Assembly: GCA_021307315.1 (NCBI GenBank)
Contig: JAJSPD010000043.1
Span: 348,004 to 412,003 of the forward strand
DNA: 64,000 nt
Origin: Bisporella sp. PMI_857
Taxonomy: Eukaryota > Ascomycota > Leotiomycetes > Helotiales > Helotiaceae
Reading direction: 5' to 3'
Under the pieces are notes generated by a model, which was not told the DNA's origin, did no database searches, and was given only the letters and a program-made list of their open reading frames with translations. The position numbers and the translations under genes were made by a program. Shown piece by piece: positions 35,981-47,213 of the stretch (its first letter is position 1; every line of letters starts with the position of its first letter).

Positions 35981-38900
35981 ATGACTGCCAAACAGTTGCT
36001 TATTGAAGCATTGAGTCGCATCAAATGCAAGTCTATTAGTAGGGCCAATGTAGGTAGTTCGGACCCAACCTACTACCCACCTCATAGATTGGGTGAAGTT
36101 TTCCACAGCACCAATATAGCAGAAATACTACGGCAGATTCCAGATAGTCATATTCGGGAAGATGAGCGAGGTCTATTCACCTCTTTGATTCGTGAAAAGG
36201 CCATGAAGATCTTCTGCATTCTTTGTTTGATCGGCCAGGAGAATCTCATCGCTCAATTTCTCTACCGTCGCCTACACGACTCCAGACTCCCGTTCAAAGA
36301 TACTGATATCGATTTTATATCTGAGAGAACCGGGGAAGAGTCGCGGGATCAGTTTTTGGTTAGGCAGTGGAAGTTCCTACCTGTAATCTTCCGAAAAACT
36401 GAGCTTCACCAAACGATCGCCAATCCGGCAATACTGCCTTTCGAAGAAGACAGGTTCAAGGCCTCGGGTTCCTTTGGTGATGTTTACAAGGTCAAAATTC
36501 ATGCTGAATGTCATGATTTTATTGGAGACACATCTAAGGTTCGCCAGCCTCAAGATATTTTGGCAATGCTAACTGCCCGCAGGCTGATTCTGTGGCTCGA
36601 AAGGAGCTCAAAGTCATGAGAGGCATTGCGAGCAACGAGGACCTATTGATGGAACGCAAAACCCTGGAATTGATTCGGAAAATCTATCACCCGAATATCA
36701 TTGAACTGCTCTATTCATACGAGAACCAAGACACACACAACTTCATTTTTCCATACGCATCGTCAGATCTCAAAGCCTTTCTAAAAGGGCCTATAGATTT
36801 GTCTTCTGACGCGATATACCACGGAATGTACGGCGTCGCCTCTGCAGTGGCTCATATCCATAACTTCACCTACCGTGATAGTATGGCTACTTTGGATCTT
36901 ATCGGATATCACCATGATCTGCATCCTGGCAATATCCTTCGGCTGGGGTCACGATTTGTAGTTTCGGATTTTGGTTTGTCGAAACTAAAATCTCCGACAC
37001 AAACCTCAAAAGATATCCTTCGGGGCGGCATAGACGTCTACCAGCCACCAGAAGCCGTGAATGAGGCTGATTTCAGGAAAGGAGAAGTTGGACGAGCTTT
37101 TGATGTCTGGTCTCTTGGTTGTATGTTAGCAGAGATAGCAACGGTCATTGAAGGCTTTAAGGTCGATGATTTCGAAATGGCTCGAAGGGAAGTGTGGAAT
37201 AGGAAGAACGAGACGAACATCGATTATACCTTTCATCTCCATGGTCAGATAAGAACTAGTGTTTATGAATGGTTGCTGAAGCTTGAGGGCGGCGGTGTAC
37301 GTCCATCAAAGGACCCGCAAACACCAGCACTTGTTCAACTGGTTCGAGAAACTTTACAACCAAACTGGCGCGTCCGGATGAAGATGCAAACTGTCGTGGA
37401 GCGGCTTGCAGTGATCGCCTTTAGCGCCAAGGTTTCCGAAGTTGAACGCTTTTCCCAACAAATGTTTCCTGATTTAAACAATCCAACTGACATTTTCGTT
37501 TGGCTTGAGGGAAAGAGGTTTGCTGTGGCGACCGAAAAGTATCAAGATCTACTTCGAGACTCGTCTGATTCCTTCCAGCGGCGAATAGATAGGGTATTAC
37601 AGACTATTGTCAGCATACAAGACTGGTTGCAGTTGATATGTCAACGAAAGCAAATTATATCAGCCACATCTGATTTAGTTCTTCAGTCGGAAGAAATCCA
37701 AGGATTGTGCCATTCCATTGACGAGCTCGTCGGGGAACTTCCAGAATACCTGCGGAAAGACCTTGATGAGACATTCTCCCGGAATGTATCAAGTCTCAAC
37801 GACATTGAGATCTTGCGCGCGATCAAGGAGGCTTCAGTGCCTGCTCGATACCGTCAAGTCGGGTCACGAGCTGCTATGAAATTAATGGCCTGCTCGGTTT
37901 CCGACGCCATAGGCGGCTCTTATCAGATGCAGCTGACTGACCCAGGCGTGATAGATATCGATCCACCAAGCTGGAAGATTTCAACATCTGAGGATCCCAT
38001 GCAAGACAGAGTAGGGGCAATGCGCAGCATGGGAACATACAATGGAGACGCGACACCACGACGGGCTTTGATTGAATGGAGATATTATGATATCCGCTGG
38101 GCTGCGGCTCCTGGGCAGAGTCACCTTGCTGGACTCAATAAGATAGCACAATTCTTTAACGCAAAGCGTACTCCTCGCGGCATGGACTTTCCAATGCTTG
38201 TGCTGAATTGTCTTCGTTTCTTTCACGAACCTGCAAACAATCGATTCGGATTCATTTACGATGTCGACTTATCATTAATATCCCCTCTGAGCACGTTTCC
38301 AAGCCATTATACCCTGTACGAATATGTCAGAGATACTTCTACACTTTCGTATCCGGATCCAAGAAAGTGCGCACCACGTCCTGCTCTAGGAGATAAGTTT
38401 CTGCTGGCGAAGGATTTGGCTATCACATTGCATGCATTACACGAAGTGGGCTGGCTTCATAAGAGCATCTCCTCGCACAACATTCTCATGTTCTGTAAAG
38501 ATGGCTTGATCGCATACAAACACCTCTCTTCTGCTGTTCTTGCCGGTTTTGCACACTCGAGGCTAGAGGAATCACACCACAGCTTCGGGAACCAAGCGAT
38601 ACCCTTCAATCTCTACGAACACCCTAGTTACACATGCCTGGCCGCGAGCAAAGCCAAAGAAGCTGCCCCGACCTTTAGGCGTATCCATGAATATTATAGT
38701 TTCGGTCTAATTCTGCTAGAGTTGGGTCTTTGGCTCACTGCGTTCGCCCTTTACCAGCCTTTCCGGAAGGAGATGCTTTCAAAATTGGAGACTAGTATTG
38801 TGCAGAAGGAAGTTCAAATACTAGAGGCGTTCAGCCAAAAGCTACTTGACACTTACGTACCAATGCTCCGCGAGAAAATGGGCCAGCACTATATGGAAGC

Positions 38901-39027
38901 AGTACGGTTTTGTCTCACCGCAGAGAACTTGTTGGAATCTCCAGAAGATGACTACGACACGCGCAAACGATGTGGGAAAGAGTTCAAAACCTATGTAGTC
39001 GATAAGTTATCATTGTGTATGGCTTAG
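35981..39027 (+). CDS. double kinase: active-type Ser/Thr kinase fused to C-terminal pseudokinase
   Basis: Exon 1 is 35981-36538 and exon 2 is 36583-39027. The 44-nt intron has a TGCTAACT branch, phase 0. The product has 1000 residues. Residues 1-155 form the helical extension seen in a large fungal kinase family (LCLIGQENLIAQFL, FLVRQWKFLPVIF). The first kinase has a Gly loop (ASGSFGDVYKV), ARKELKV lysine, YHHDLHPGN with Asp298, DFG at 315 and DVWSLGCMLAEI, so it looks catalytically competent. A helical linker follows (about 450-650). The second domain carries ALIEWRYYD, GWLHKSISSHNIL (about 809) with no catalytic Asp, and AGF instead of DFG. That is the pseudokinase type found in fungal HeLo-domain recognition proteins. 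The two are normally separate proteins, so the fusion is unusual. Tail-to-tail with the kinase-TPR gene. Confidence 0.85.
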
Positions 39028-39058
39028 TTATTAACCCCTGATACCTCCAAATAACCAA

Positions 39059-42000
39059 TTACTCTGTTCGCATCGACAGCCTTTCTCTAAGCGCCCGCTG
39101 AGCCTGACTAAGCTGGGCCTGTCGATTGAGAATAGCCTGAGGTGATTCCACTCCAATTCTTTCCGAGATTTCCAAATTTTCTTTGAAGATAGCTACAGAT
39201 TCCTGTAGACGACCTTTAAGGTAATAGATTGATGCAAGGTCGTTCATGGCGTCAAGGGAAAGCAGCGATTCTCTTCCATCTCTCTCGCAACGTACTGTGG
39301 CAACATGTTTCATGAAGGTCTCTGCTTCCTCTAACTTGCCTTGCTGGCACAGAACAGATGCCAAGTTGGCCATGCTTGTCAGGATGGCCGGGCTGTCCGG
39401 CTCAAGGACTTGTTTGCGTATTTCAAAAGCCTCTCTCTCCAACTGCTCGCACTTCTCAAAGTCCTTGCGATGGAAGAAAGCATTTGCTAGCTTGGCTACA
39501 TAGGTGGCGTATCGGAGCTTGTTTTGTAATATGTTGACAGTGTCGAGATTCTCGAGCTGGTCGTATAAAGCTCTAGACCCATCCAAATCGCCAACGCTTA
39601 AAAGTGCGTCTGCTTTGTCCGTAATTGTTTTGAAAGTTGTCGGATGGTTAAGCCCAAAAAGTTTGATCTTTTCTTCAACGTTCTCATCAACCTCATCTAG
39701 CAACTCTTTTGTAACCCGCTCATGATTGAGCCTAAGCCCGAGCAGTGACCCCTTAGCTTTTATTACGTCTGGGTGCCCCTTATCTTTCCACCTTTGTGCT
39801 AGGTCAATCACCCTCTCTAATAATTCTTTTGCCTTACCAATATCCTTCTGTTGAGTCTTCACATCTGCAAGATTGCTAACCACATACATCTCCATATACC
39901 TTCCAGCAACCTCCTCCATGAGGATCTGAAAGAGCTGTTCAGCCTTCCCCGCTTGACCCATGTAGAAGTAGGTCCCAGCCAGAAGGTTTTTCAAGGCTAA
40001 AGTGTCGTTGTGTTTGGGGCCAACTGTCTGAATGCTCCAACCAATTGCTTCCTCGCAAAGGCTAATGCTCTCTCTGTATTGATTTCGCTCCCTGTAAGCC
40101 AATACTAGCTGCGTTGATAAATCTATTGCAGCGCCTGCAAGCTTTCCGGTGGTCCTACACGCATCCAGAAAGGTTGATACTAAAACTATCGAATCCTGCC
40201 ATCTTGACTGGCCTTGGTAGAATGCTGCAAACGATTTTACAGCCTTTAAAGTGAGCGGATGGTTATCCCCAAATGAATTTCTGAAGGAGTTGAGGAGCTT
40301 TTGATGCTCGGATTCGGCTTTTACTTTCTCCCCAAGGAGCCAAAGACACTGCGCGAGGAGATCTCTTGCCCGGAAAACGCTCTCGGGAGCGAAAGAAAAG
40401 TCATCGCCTAATCTCTCAATCACACCTTCAATCTCAGCTCTTGATTCTTCCAGCATAGCCTGACGCATGAGATTTGCTGATAATGAGATCTTAGAGTTGA
40501 GAGTACTCATACTAGAATCTCCCAAAGATTCTTTCGCCGATATTGACTTGCGAATAAGTTCTTCTTCTCGTTTAAATTCTGCTTTCGCGCCCCAAACCAT
40601 AGCTTCACTCTCTAAGCTGCTCCAAACTAACGGATCCTGATCGCCGAGTTGTTGTTCAAGCAGATTGCGAGCCCGAAATGCACTATTTCGAGCTAGGTCC
40701 ATGCTGCCCTGGCCAGCATATAGATCGACAAGACTCAGAGAAATCACGGATGTGATGATAGGATCGCCAACATGAGATCCTTTTTGAGATATCTCCCTCA
40801 TCAAGGTGTCAGCATCATTGAGCAACCCTTGGCCTTGAAGTGCTGAGGCAAGGTCGATTTGTGCCTTTATCGTCAAAAGATGCAATTCACCAAGAGTCTC
40901 GCGTCGCACATCGGTAATTTTGCGGAATATCTCAGCTGCATCTTCATACCTCCCTTGGAAGTAGAGAGTAGTACCGAGGTGCTGTAATGCAAAAAGGGTT
41001 TGTGGGTGTTGCATGGAAAGGCCTGCTTCGAATTTGCTGGTCACTTTGCGCAAGATCTGTTCAGCTGACATCAATGACCCTTGGGTGGCGATAATAAGGC
41101 CGAGGACTGAGTTGGCTTCGAGGGTAAACCCATCCTCTTCACCAAATTTCTTAGAGTAGATTGAGACCACATCGTGCTGAACCTGCTCAGCTTTTGAGAT
41201 GAACCCCTGCGCTTTATAAATCTGCGCTTGAGTGGCCTTTAGCTTCGCTGTGGACAAGCTATCTTTGCCAAACTCAAGCTCTCTCGCTTCAATCGCATTC
41301 CTTGTTGCATTTGCCGCAGCCGTTATACGACCTGTAAATTGATACTGTTCGACCAGATCTATACCGACCAATGCCACGATTCCTAGCTCTTTCTCAACGA
41401 TGTCAGTTGGAAGCATTCGTGTCCCATAAATTGTTTCTAGATTTTGCAATTTCTCGTTGAATTCGAATTCAGACAGGCCGGAGAGTTTCCTATGGCGGTC
41501 TGATTCCATGATATCTCTTGCTAGTCCAAATCCAATCCTGTAATAGATGGCAATTTGGCATTCATAAGCCTTTTTACACTCGTTACAAGTTGTGAGTCTA
41601 GCCTTGCGAGTCATGTCGTCTGCTACGTCTTTAGAGAGTACATAATCCAAACCATCAAATGTCTCCAGAAGGAGTTCAAGCTGCAATCATTTAATTATCG
41701 AGCAAATTTTTGGAGCATTCTTTCGTACACACCTGGAAGACATTGTGGATACACGGAGAAGATGTCATTGATGAGACTGCCATGAGAGGTGGCGTCAAGT
41801 CTGTCGGCAATGGCTTTGGTTCACTAAATTATATTAGGAAAATAGAACGAAGCGTTAATTGAAGGCTAAATACCTTTGTGGGAGGACAGAGCTGGTGATG
41901 TGTTCTCCAAATAATGGGTCAAGGCGCCGCTGACTGTAGTCGGTCTTCAATAGGCCATGCAGAAGTTTTGGGAGCCATTCCAAATAAGAAAGATAAACCC

Positions 42001-42960
42001 CCCTCTCAACAGCAATATTGGCGAATATGTTCGCTAGAGCTTCTTTGTCTCGCAGCTTTGTAAAACTATCAATCCATTCTTCGCCCAGTGGGTTGTCCTC
42101 ATATCCAAGGAGGCAGAGACTGGACCCTGCGAGAACATCACATGGGATAAGAATATGGGCAATCAAGAGGCCTAGAGAAAAGAGGTCGGCCTTGAGGAGT
42201 TGATCTGCGGGGAGGAGTCGTCGAGATCTTTGGTTTTTGTGCGGGTCTAATTCCGGTGCGATCCATGGAATTGTACCTTGAGGTATCCTTTCCTGACCGG
42301 TGATTGCACTGCCTCCAAAGTCAACCAATTGGCAGTGGTATTTGCCATCAGCACTTCTATCGACAATTACGTTCTTTGGTTTAATGTCACCGTGAGCAAC
42401 TCCTAGAGCAATCAGTGTTGTAATTTGTGCATGTGCGAAAACGAACCACAAGAATGTAGGACCGAGACAGCTTGCAGGACTTGGGCACATAGTGATAATC
42501 TAGTAGCATCATCTATGCACGTCTCTTGCAGAAAGCTGTCGAGGTCACCCCAAGTCGCCTTTTTGGTGATGGTGTTTGGCCAGATCGTTCCAGCGTTGTC
42601 AACTTTCTTGTATTCCCAACTGATACCAACGAGATCAATGATATACGGATTTGATTTAATTGGGCCATGACGCAATATGGCAAGTTCAGTAATCAGAGAA
42701 TACCAGTCCTCATCGAATCGCTTGTGAGAGGGTATGGCATTCTTGAAAGCGAGAGTAGTTGTGATGTCGGCGATTGATTGATACACTTCTCCTGAGGCAC
42801 CAGAACCCAGCCGCCCAAGTCCCCGCAGAGGTGCGATAGCGAGAAGAGGCACATTATACCGTTCAATTGCGCTGAGAAGGTCGATCAGCCCTGACGAGTC
42901 GAAAGCCGCTGGGGAGCTATCAGCCTCCTCAAATCCACCAAATACGACAGTCCCAACCAT
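39059..42960 (-). CDS. kinase-TPR fusion protein, four exons
   Basis: Exons 42960-42447, 42402-41874, 41823-41733 and 41680-39059 join in phase to 1251 residues. The first splice rebuilds the catalytic loop exactly (HSC|GVAHGDIKPKN). Kinase: Gly loop LGSGASGEVY (about 51-60), Lys73 in LAFKNAI, catalytic Asp177 in HGDIKPKN, DFG at 198-200 and an APE-type GTIPWIAPE. From about residue 400 to the end there is an array of about 40-residue helical pairs of kinesin-light-chain/TPR type (AEQILRKVTSKFE, ALQHLGTTLYFQGRYEDAA, ANLASVLCQQGKLEEAE). Such C-terminal TPR arrays are typical sensing or partner-binding parts of fungal NLR-like proteins. Here a kinase replaces the nucleotide-binding module. Stop codon lies 31 bp from that of the double-kinase gene. 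Role in self/non-self signalling is inference. Confidence 0.88.
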
Positions 42961-43228
42961 GTTTAACGTCAATCGCAACAAAAGGGCAAAATATCCTATA
43001 AAAATAAGTTAAACGCTGAAGGAAAGATATTGAGATTGCTTTATCAGGTTCCCATGGCTGCCAAATCAGATAGTTATTTGAGTCAAATTGCGCTGTTCAG
43101 CTTCTGCATCACGTGAGGGTAACTCTTTGTGTTCTGCATGTCAGGAGTCGGCTTATGTAAGTAGGCCAAGGAGCCAGAACACCTCTTACTCATATAGTAC
43201 GGCCTATAACCGTAGAGAATACAATAAC

Positions 43229-43500
43229 TGTAACGCTCCTGACAGGCTCGTATTCTATTGTTGTGATTCTCGCAGATCCTCTGACTGATCCTCTGGCCAA
43301 TAGATCCCTCAGACCTTTATTATCACTACTATATTAGAGTGATAATTTCTGCGTAAGGTATATTTTATGAATGAGCTAGAATGGGTTTCTATCTAGTAGA
43401 GTAGAAAAAATGTAAATGGCCCTCAGCCACAATAGGCGGCTATGCTTTGCAGTTACACCATATATCTAACCGTCATTTAATCCTCGCTCCTCATGAAAGA
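43229..43500 (+). repeat. dispersed repeat copy B (LTR-like)
   Basis: It begins TGTAACGCTC. Its first about 75 bp match the reverse complement of 60115-60203 (shared GTATTCTATTGTTGTGA, TCTCGCAGATCCTCT, ACTGATCCTCT, AATAGATCC). Its remaining about 200 bp match copy A at 32771-32990. The TGTAACG start and a CGTAACA end in copy C suggest solo-LTR remnants. Differences are mainly transitions. Confidence 0.6.
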
Positions 43501-44150
43501 TATGAGTCTTTTTTCCCTTTTTCAAATGTAGAATATTGGATGGCTGCGGTGGAACTAGCGCTTTGCATCCAAGAATCAGTAATGATATGTAGGAAGTGCC
43601 ATAACCTCTTCCTCAGTGATGTCATCAACAACGCGTCTATGTGGTTTAGATGTGCACCTACGATTATCTAGCGTCGCTCTAAGCGAAATCCTTTTTATCA
43701 AAATTTAAGGGTTATTCTACCTCTTGAATCGCAATTTGCTCAGACATTCTGGTATAGACCAGTGGCAGTCAATTGAAGTTTTGAGGCAAACTGGGTCACG
43801 TGATTTACCACATAGCATATTGTACGGAGTATATTTGGTGTTATTCTAAATTGTGTGTATGCCACTTGTTACTATCTTTTGGACCACTCGAGGTTTTTCA
43901 CTTCAATAAAAAAATAAACCGAAATTGGCCACTCTTTCATCATAAACCTTGTTCGTTTCTGTGAAAATAAACTAGACTACTTAATTAGTGTACTATGTAA
44001 GTGCTGGTCTAAATACACTCCATCCGTAGAACTATATCCAGACGTAGGATGAAATTATATAACCAAGATCAGAAGACTCTAAAGTAGAGGTCTTTTTAAT
44101 AGATGACCGCAATCGAAAGTCTACCAAAGACCTTGCCCAAATACCACCTT
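43501..44150. other. intergenic, AT-rich
   Basis: Low-GC sequence downstream of repeat copy B. It includes the 3' flank of the minus-strand WSC gene. No gene seen. Confidence 0.4.
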
Positions 44151-45631
44151 TTAAGTGAACACAGCATTAACACAAGCCGCGCCAGCGGTACATTCCTTAT
44201 ACAGACTCAGCCAAGCATCGCCTCCACAGTACTCTGCCGAGTTTCCTGAGCATGGATAGTTACAGTTTGCAAGGCTTGCTATGGTAGTATCGGGTGTTCG
44301 GCCAGTAGCCACGGCGTTGGCACACCAGCATTCGCGTCGCCATTCTGTACCGGCGTATTGGTAGTTTTGCGATTTGCAGAAGGCCATGCAGGCGGCGTTT
44401 GTGAGGGTGTCGGATGCGAAGAGCGCGGATGGAAGGGTCCGGCCTGCTGGAGTGGTGGGAGCGCGTCTTTCTTCGGGTGCGCAGCCGAGGAAAGCCCAAC
44501 CAGATGCTGTTAGGTCCGTGAATGGGAGCGCGGAGGGAGTGCTGGCTGAGGTGGAGCTGGAAGTGGTGGTTAGGGTTGAGGTGGTGAAAGTTGTAGATGA
44601 GGATGAGGCTGCTGCACTAGAGGAGGTGGAGGTAGATGAGGATGAGGCTGCTGCACTAGAGGAGGTGGAGGAAGATGGTGAGGCGCTTGTACTTGTGCTA
44701 GTGGAAGAAGTTACGGTTGTCGAAGATTGGGCTCCGGTGGGAATAACGACCAGTGTCACCTTGATGCATTCTCGGTTGGGATCTACCCCTACAAAGATCA
44801 AACGCCATTAGTATGGTTTGGATCAACAAGTTTTGCTATAGTCTGCTTTAGCCCATAGATATTCATGGCAAGGAGAAGTGCAAGATTCGACTCAATTGGG
44901 CATCAAGTGCAGTACTTTCTCGAGATACAGTATTTTTTGGGGGGGGAGGGGGGGGAGCTCCTTGGCATTGTATGTTCATTCATAACTTCTCATGGTAGTT
45001 TAGACTGGATCTGACATGATTCAGAGACTTACTGTCGTTCCCAGGAGGGTAATACCGGAACTCGTGAGCATTGTCGAAAGTCGGCCGTACACAAATCCAA
45101 CCGCCAGCTGGGTTATTCTGCATTGTGACAAATCTCAATTCGATCTGTACTGCGTCTGTATCCGGGTTGCAAGCATATGTAGGTGCAAAGATGGCCCTTG
45201 GATCCCCACGCTCCGTCGTAAACATTTTTGTGGTGTAGTCTATTTCTGAAAACTGTAACACCGGGCTTAGCTTTGATCCACAAGATAATAGCTTCTTCTC
45301 CTGTCTCAAACAGGTAAAAGAAAACGAAGTGAATAATTACCTCGCCACCAATAACAGCGTGGAGTCCGGCAGCGCCACCTTTCTCAATAGCGCCTTGGTT
45401 GAGCGTAAGATCGAATGTTGGATTACCAACGGGGCCAATAAAGAGATGTTGATCTCCGCCGCCTGCTGGCAGCAGGTTCATATACTGATTGTGAACATCT
45501 GGTCGCGAGATATTCTGAACTTGGATTCGGAACTGTGCTGTGATAGTGTTGGAGAGAGGTGTGGTAGGAAGTGTGCAAGCAGATGTGACAGCTGCTTCGG
45601 CCGCTAAAGCCAGGATCAATGACCAACGCAT
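44151..45631 (-). CDS. secreted WSC-domain protein with Ser/Thr-rich linker
   Basis: Exons 45631-45341, 45252-45033 and 44788-44151 join in phase to 382 residues. Introns are 88 and 244 nt; the longer one contains two G-tracts on the plus strand (44939-44955). A signal peptide (MRWSLILALAAEAAVTSA) precedes a beta-rich ectodomain of about 170 residues. A linker of almost pure Ser/Thr/Ala follows, with two near-identical SSSAAASSSSTSTS-like blocks, presumably O-glycosylated. Then comes a WSC domain (WAFLGCAPEERRAP, FCKSQNYQYAGTEW, ECWCAN, EYCGGDAWLSLY). WSC domains bind carbohydrate in cell-wall sensors and secreted enzymes. No transmembrane segment or clear GPI signal follows, so it is probably secreted or wall-bound. 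The first domain resembles other fungal secreted ectodomains, but I cannot name it. Confidence 0.85.
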
Positions 45632-47213
45632 CGTTGCTGCTCAAGAGTCTTTCTACAAGTTGATGTAAAAAAGGTATTGTCTGTGCCAGCCGCGCATTCA
45701 ATATTTTGGGGAGAGGGCCGACATATTTATCTGCGTTGGTCCCCCGCAAAATTCATAGCTTGCCATTTTTTTCGTTGCTTCGTGCATATGGAAAGCGCAT
45801 GAGCGCCATAGCTCCCTAAGCTGAAAGATGTACGGATGACAGATTCTCGTATTAGGTTAGCATCCAACGCCCCTTATCTCCAAGTCCCGACTCGCTTAAT
45901 TAGACGAGTCCATTCAGATCGACCATGGCGCATATTTATTTCCCCACAGAGGAACCATTACCAGTAAGATTGAAAATGTGACCCTGCCAATGCTTGGAAA
46001 TATTGCCAGGCTGCAGGTGTGTTGGTTACCTATGAGACAAATTTATCTTCTAACTTTTTTATCGCTGCATTGGCTTTGCATCTTTGCATGAGCTGACAGG
46101 TGGAGTACGTCAATATTCAACTTTATGAAGTAAAATGCTCAATACAGGATTCTGTGCAAAACAAATGCGATATTACTTGCCCTCAGTAAACTTCATCCGT
46201 TGGTGATGTGGGCTAGAACGCACGGAGGAAAATGCCGTAGTAGCACGCTTGTGGCTGTTTTACCAAGCACCCTAAATAAGATCTTCAGGGCCGAGGCAGG
46301 GAGACTCGCGGAACATATTGCGAGTACCCATTGTTGGAATTCGTTGGCACAGTGGAAAATAACTGCGTGAGTAATTGAAGCTATAAAAACCTCACAATAC
46401 CACCGAAATTCTTACAAACACGTATGTTATTGTTGGAAGAGCTCCTCCAATGACAGCACAGCAGTGTCATGCTGACGGTGCCTTAAACTCAATTCCACAA
46501 ACCAAGGAAGCCACTTTGGTCCACAAATACGTGTTTTCTGCGCACTGAAAATGCCAATCCAGACTATCACAGCCTTTACTGGGCAGCTGAGGCAGGTACG
46601 AACACATGTTCTGTCTGTGCAGGGCGTTAAATCATTTTTGGGGTCGCGTCCTCTCCCCTTTTTGGTGACACTATGCCCGTTGGCGTAAAACCCTCAATTT
46701 TATACCATCCCTGTAGCTGCACCAGCAAATGGCCAACAGATAGCTCACTGCACAACTTCGGAGGTCATCTCTCGCAAAAGGCTTTCCTTCATAGTTAAGC
46801 CTGGACCGGCCTAAAACGTCAAGCCCCCTGAAGAAAATGACGAATGTTTCCGCCATATAGGTAGGCTATCCGCTTACCCCTCTCATACACACAAAGAGCA
46901 AAGTAACAGAGGCTCTGCGTGTGATTCAATATCATGATTCAACTACAGAACATCTCCTACAATTTTCTCCGGACCACGTGATCAGTGCCAAGTCGGGATC
47001 AACAATCGGGTCTATTCTTCCTTACCGGGGTATTACCAATCGAGCACGAAACTTGTTCGGACACCGTGGAGGGTCCTGTCTATGTCTATGACATACACGA
47101 TGGCCATTTCTACTCCACATGTTGCAGTATCATTGATTTCTTCCTATTACTTTCATTGCTGGCCGTTCTCTGAATCTCCGGATTGAGATGTCGCGCTGAA
47201 TCGAACGATCAAC
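45632..47213. other. divergent intergenic region, 1.6 kb
   Basis: This separates the divergent starts of the WSC and MFS genes. Short open frames (46671-46856, 46985-47173) have no recognisable content. No repeat ends were seen. Confidence 0.4.

Noticed and set aside
44374..44811. 145-codon plus-strand open frame rich in Val/Glu
   Set aside because: Exact antisense of the Ser/Thr-rich linker and WSC domain of the minus-strand gene.
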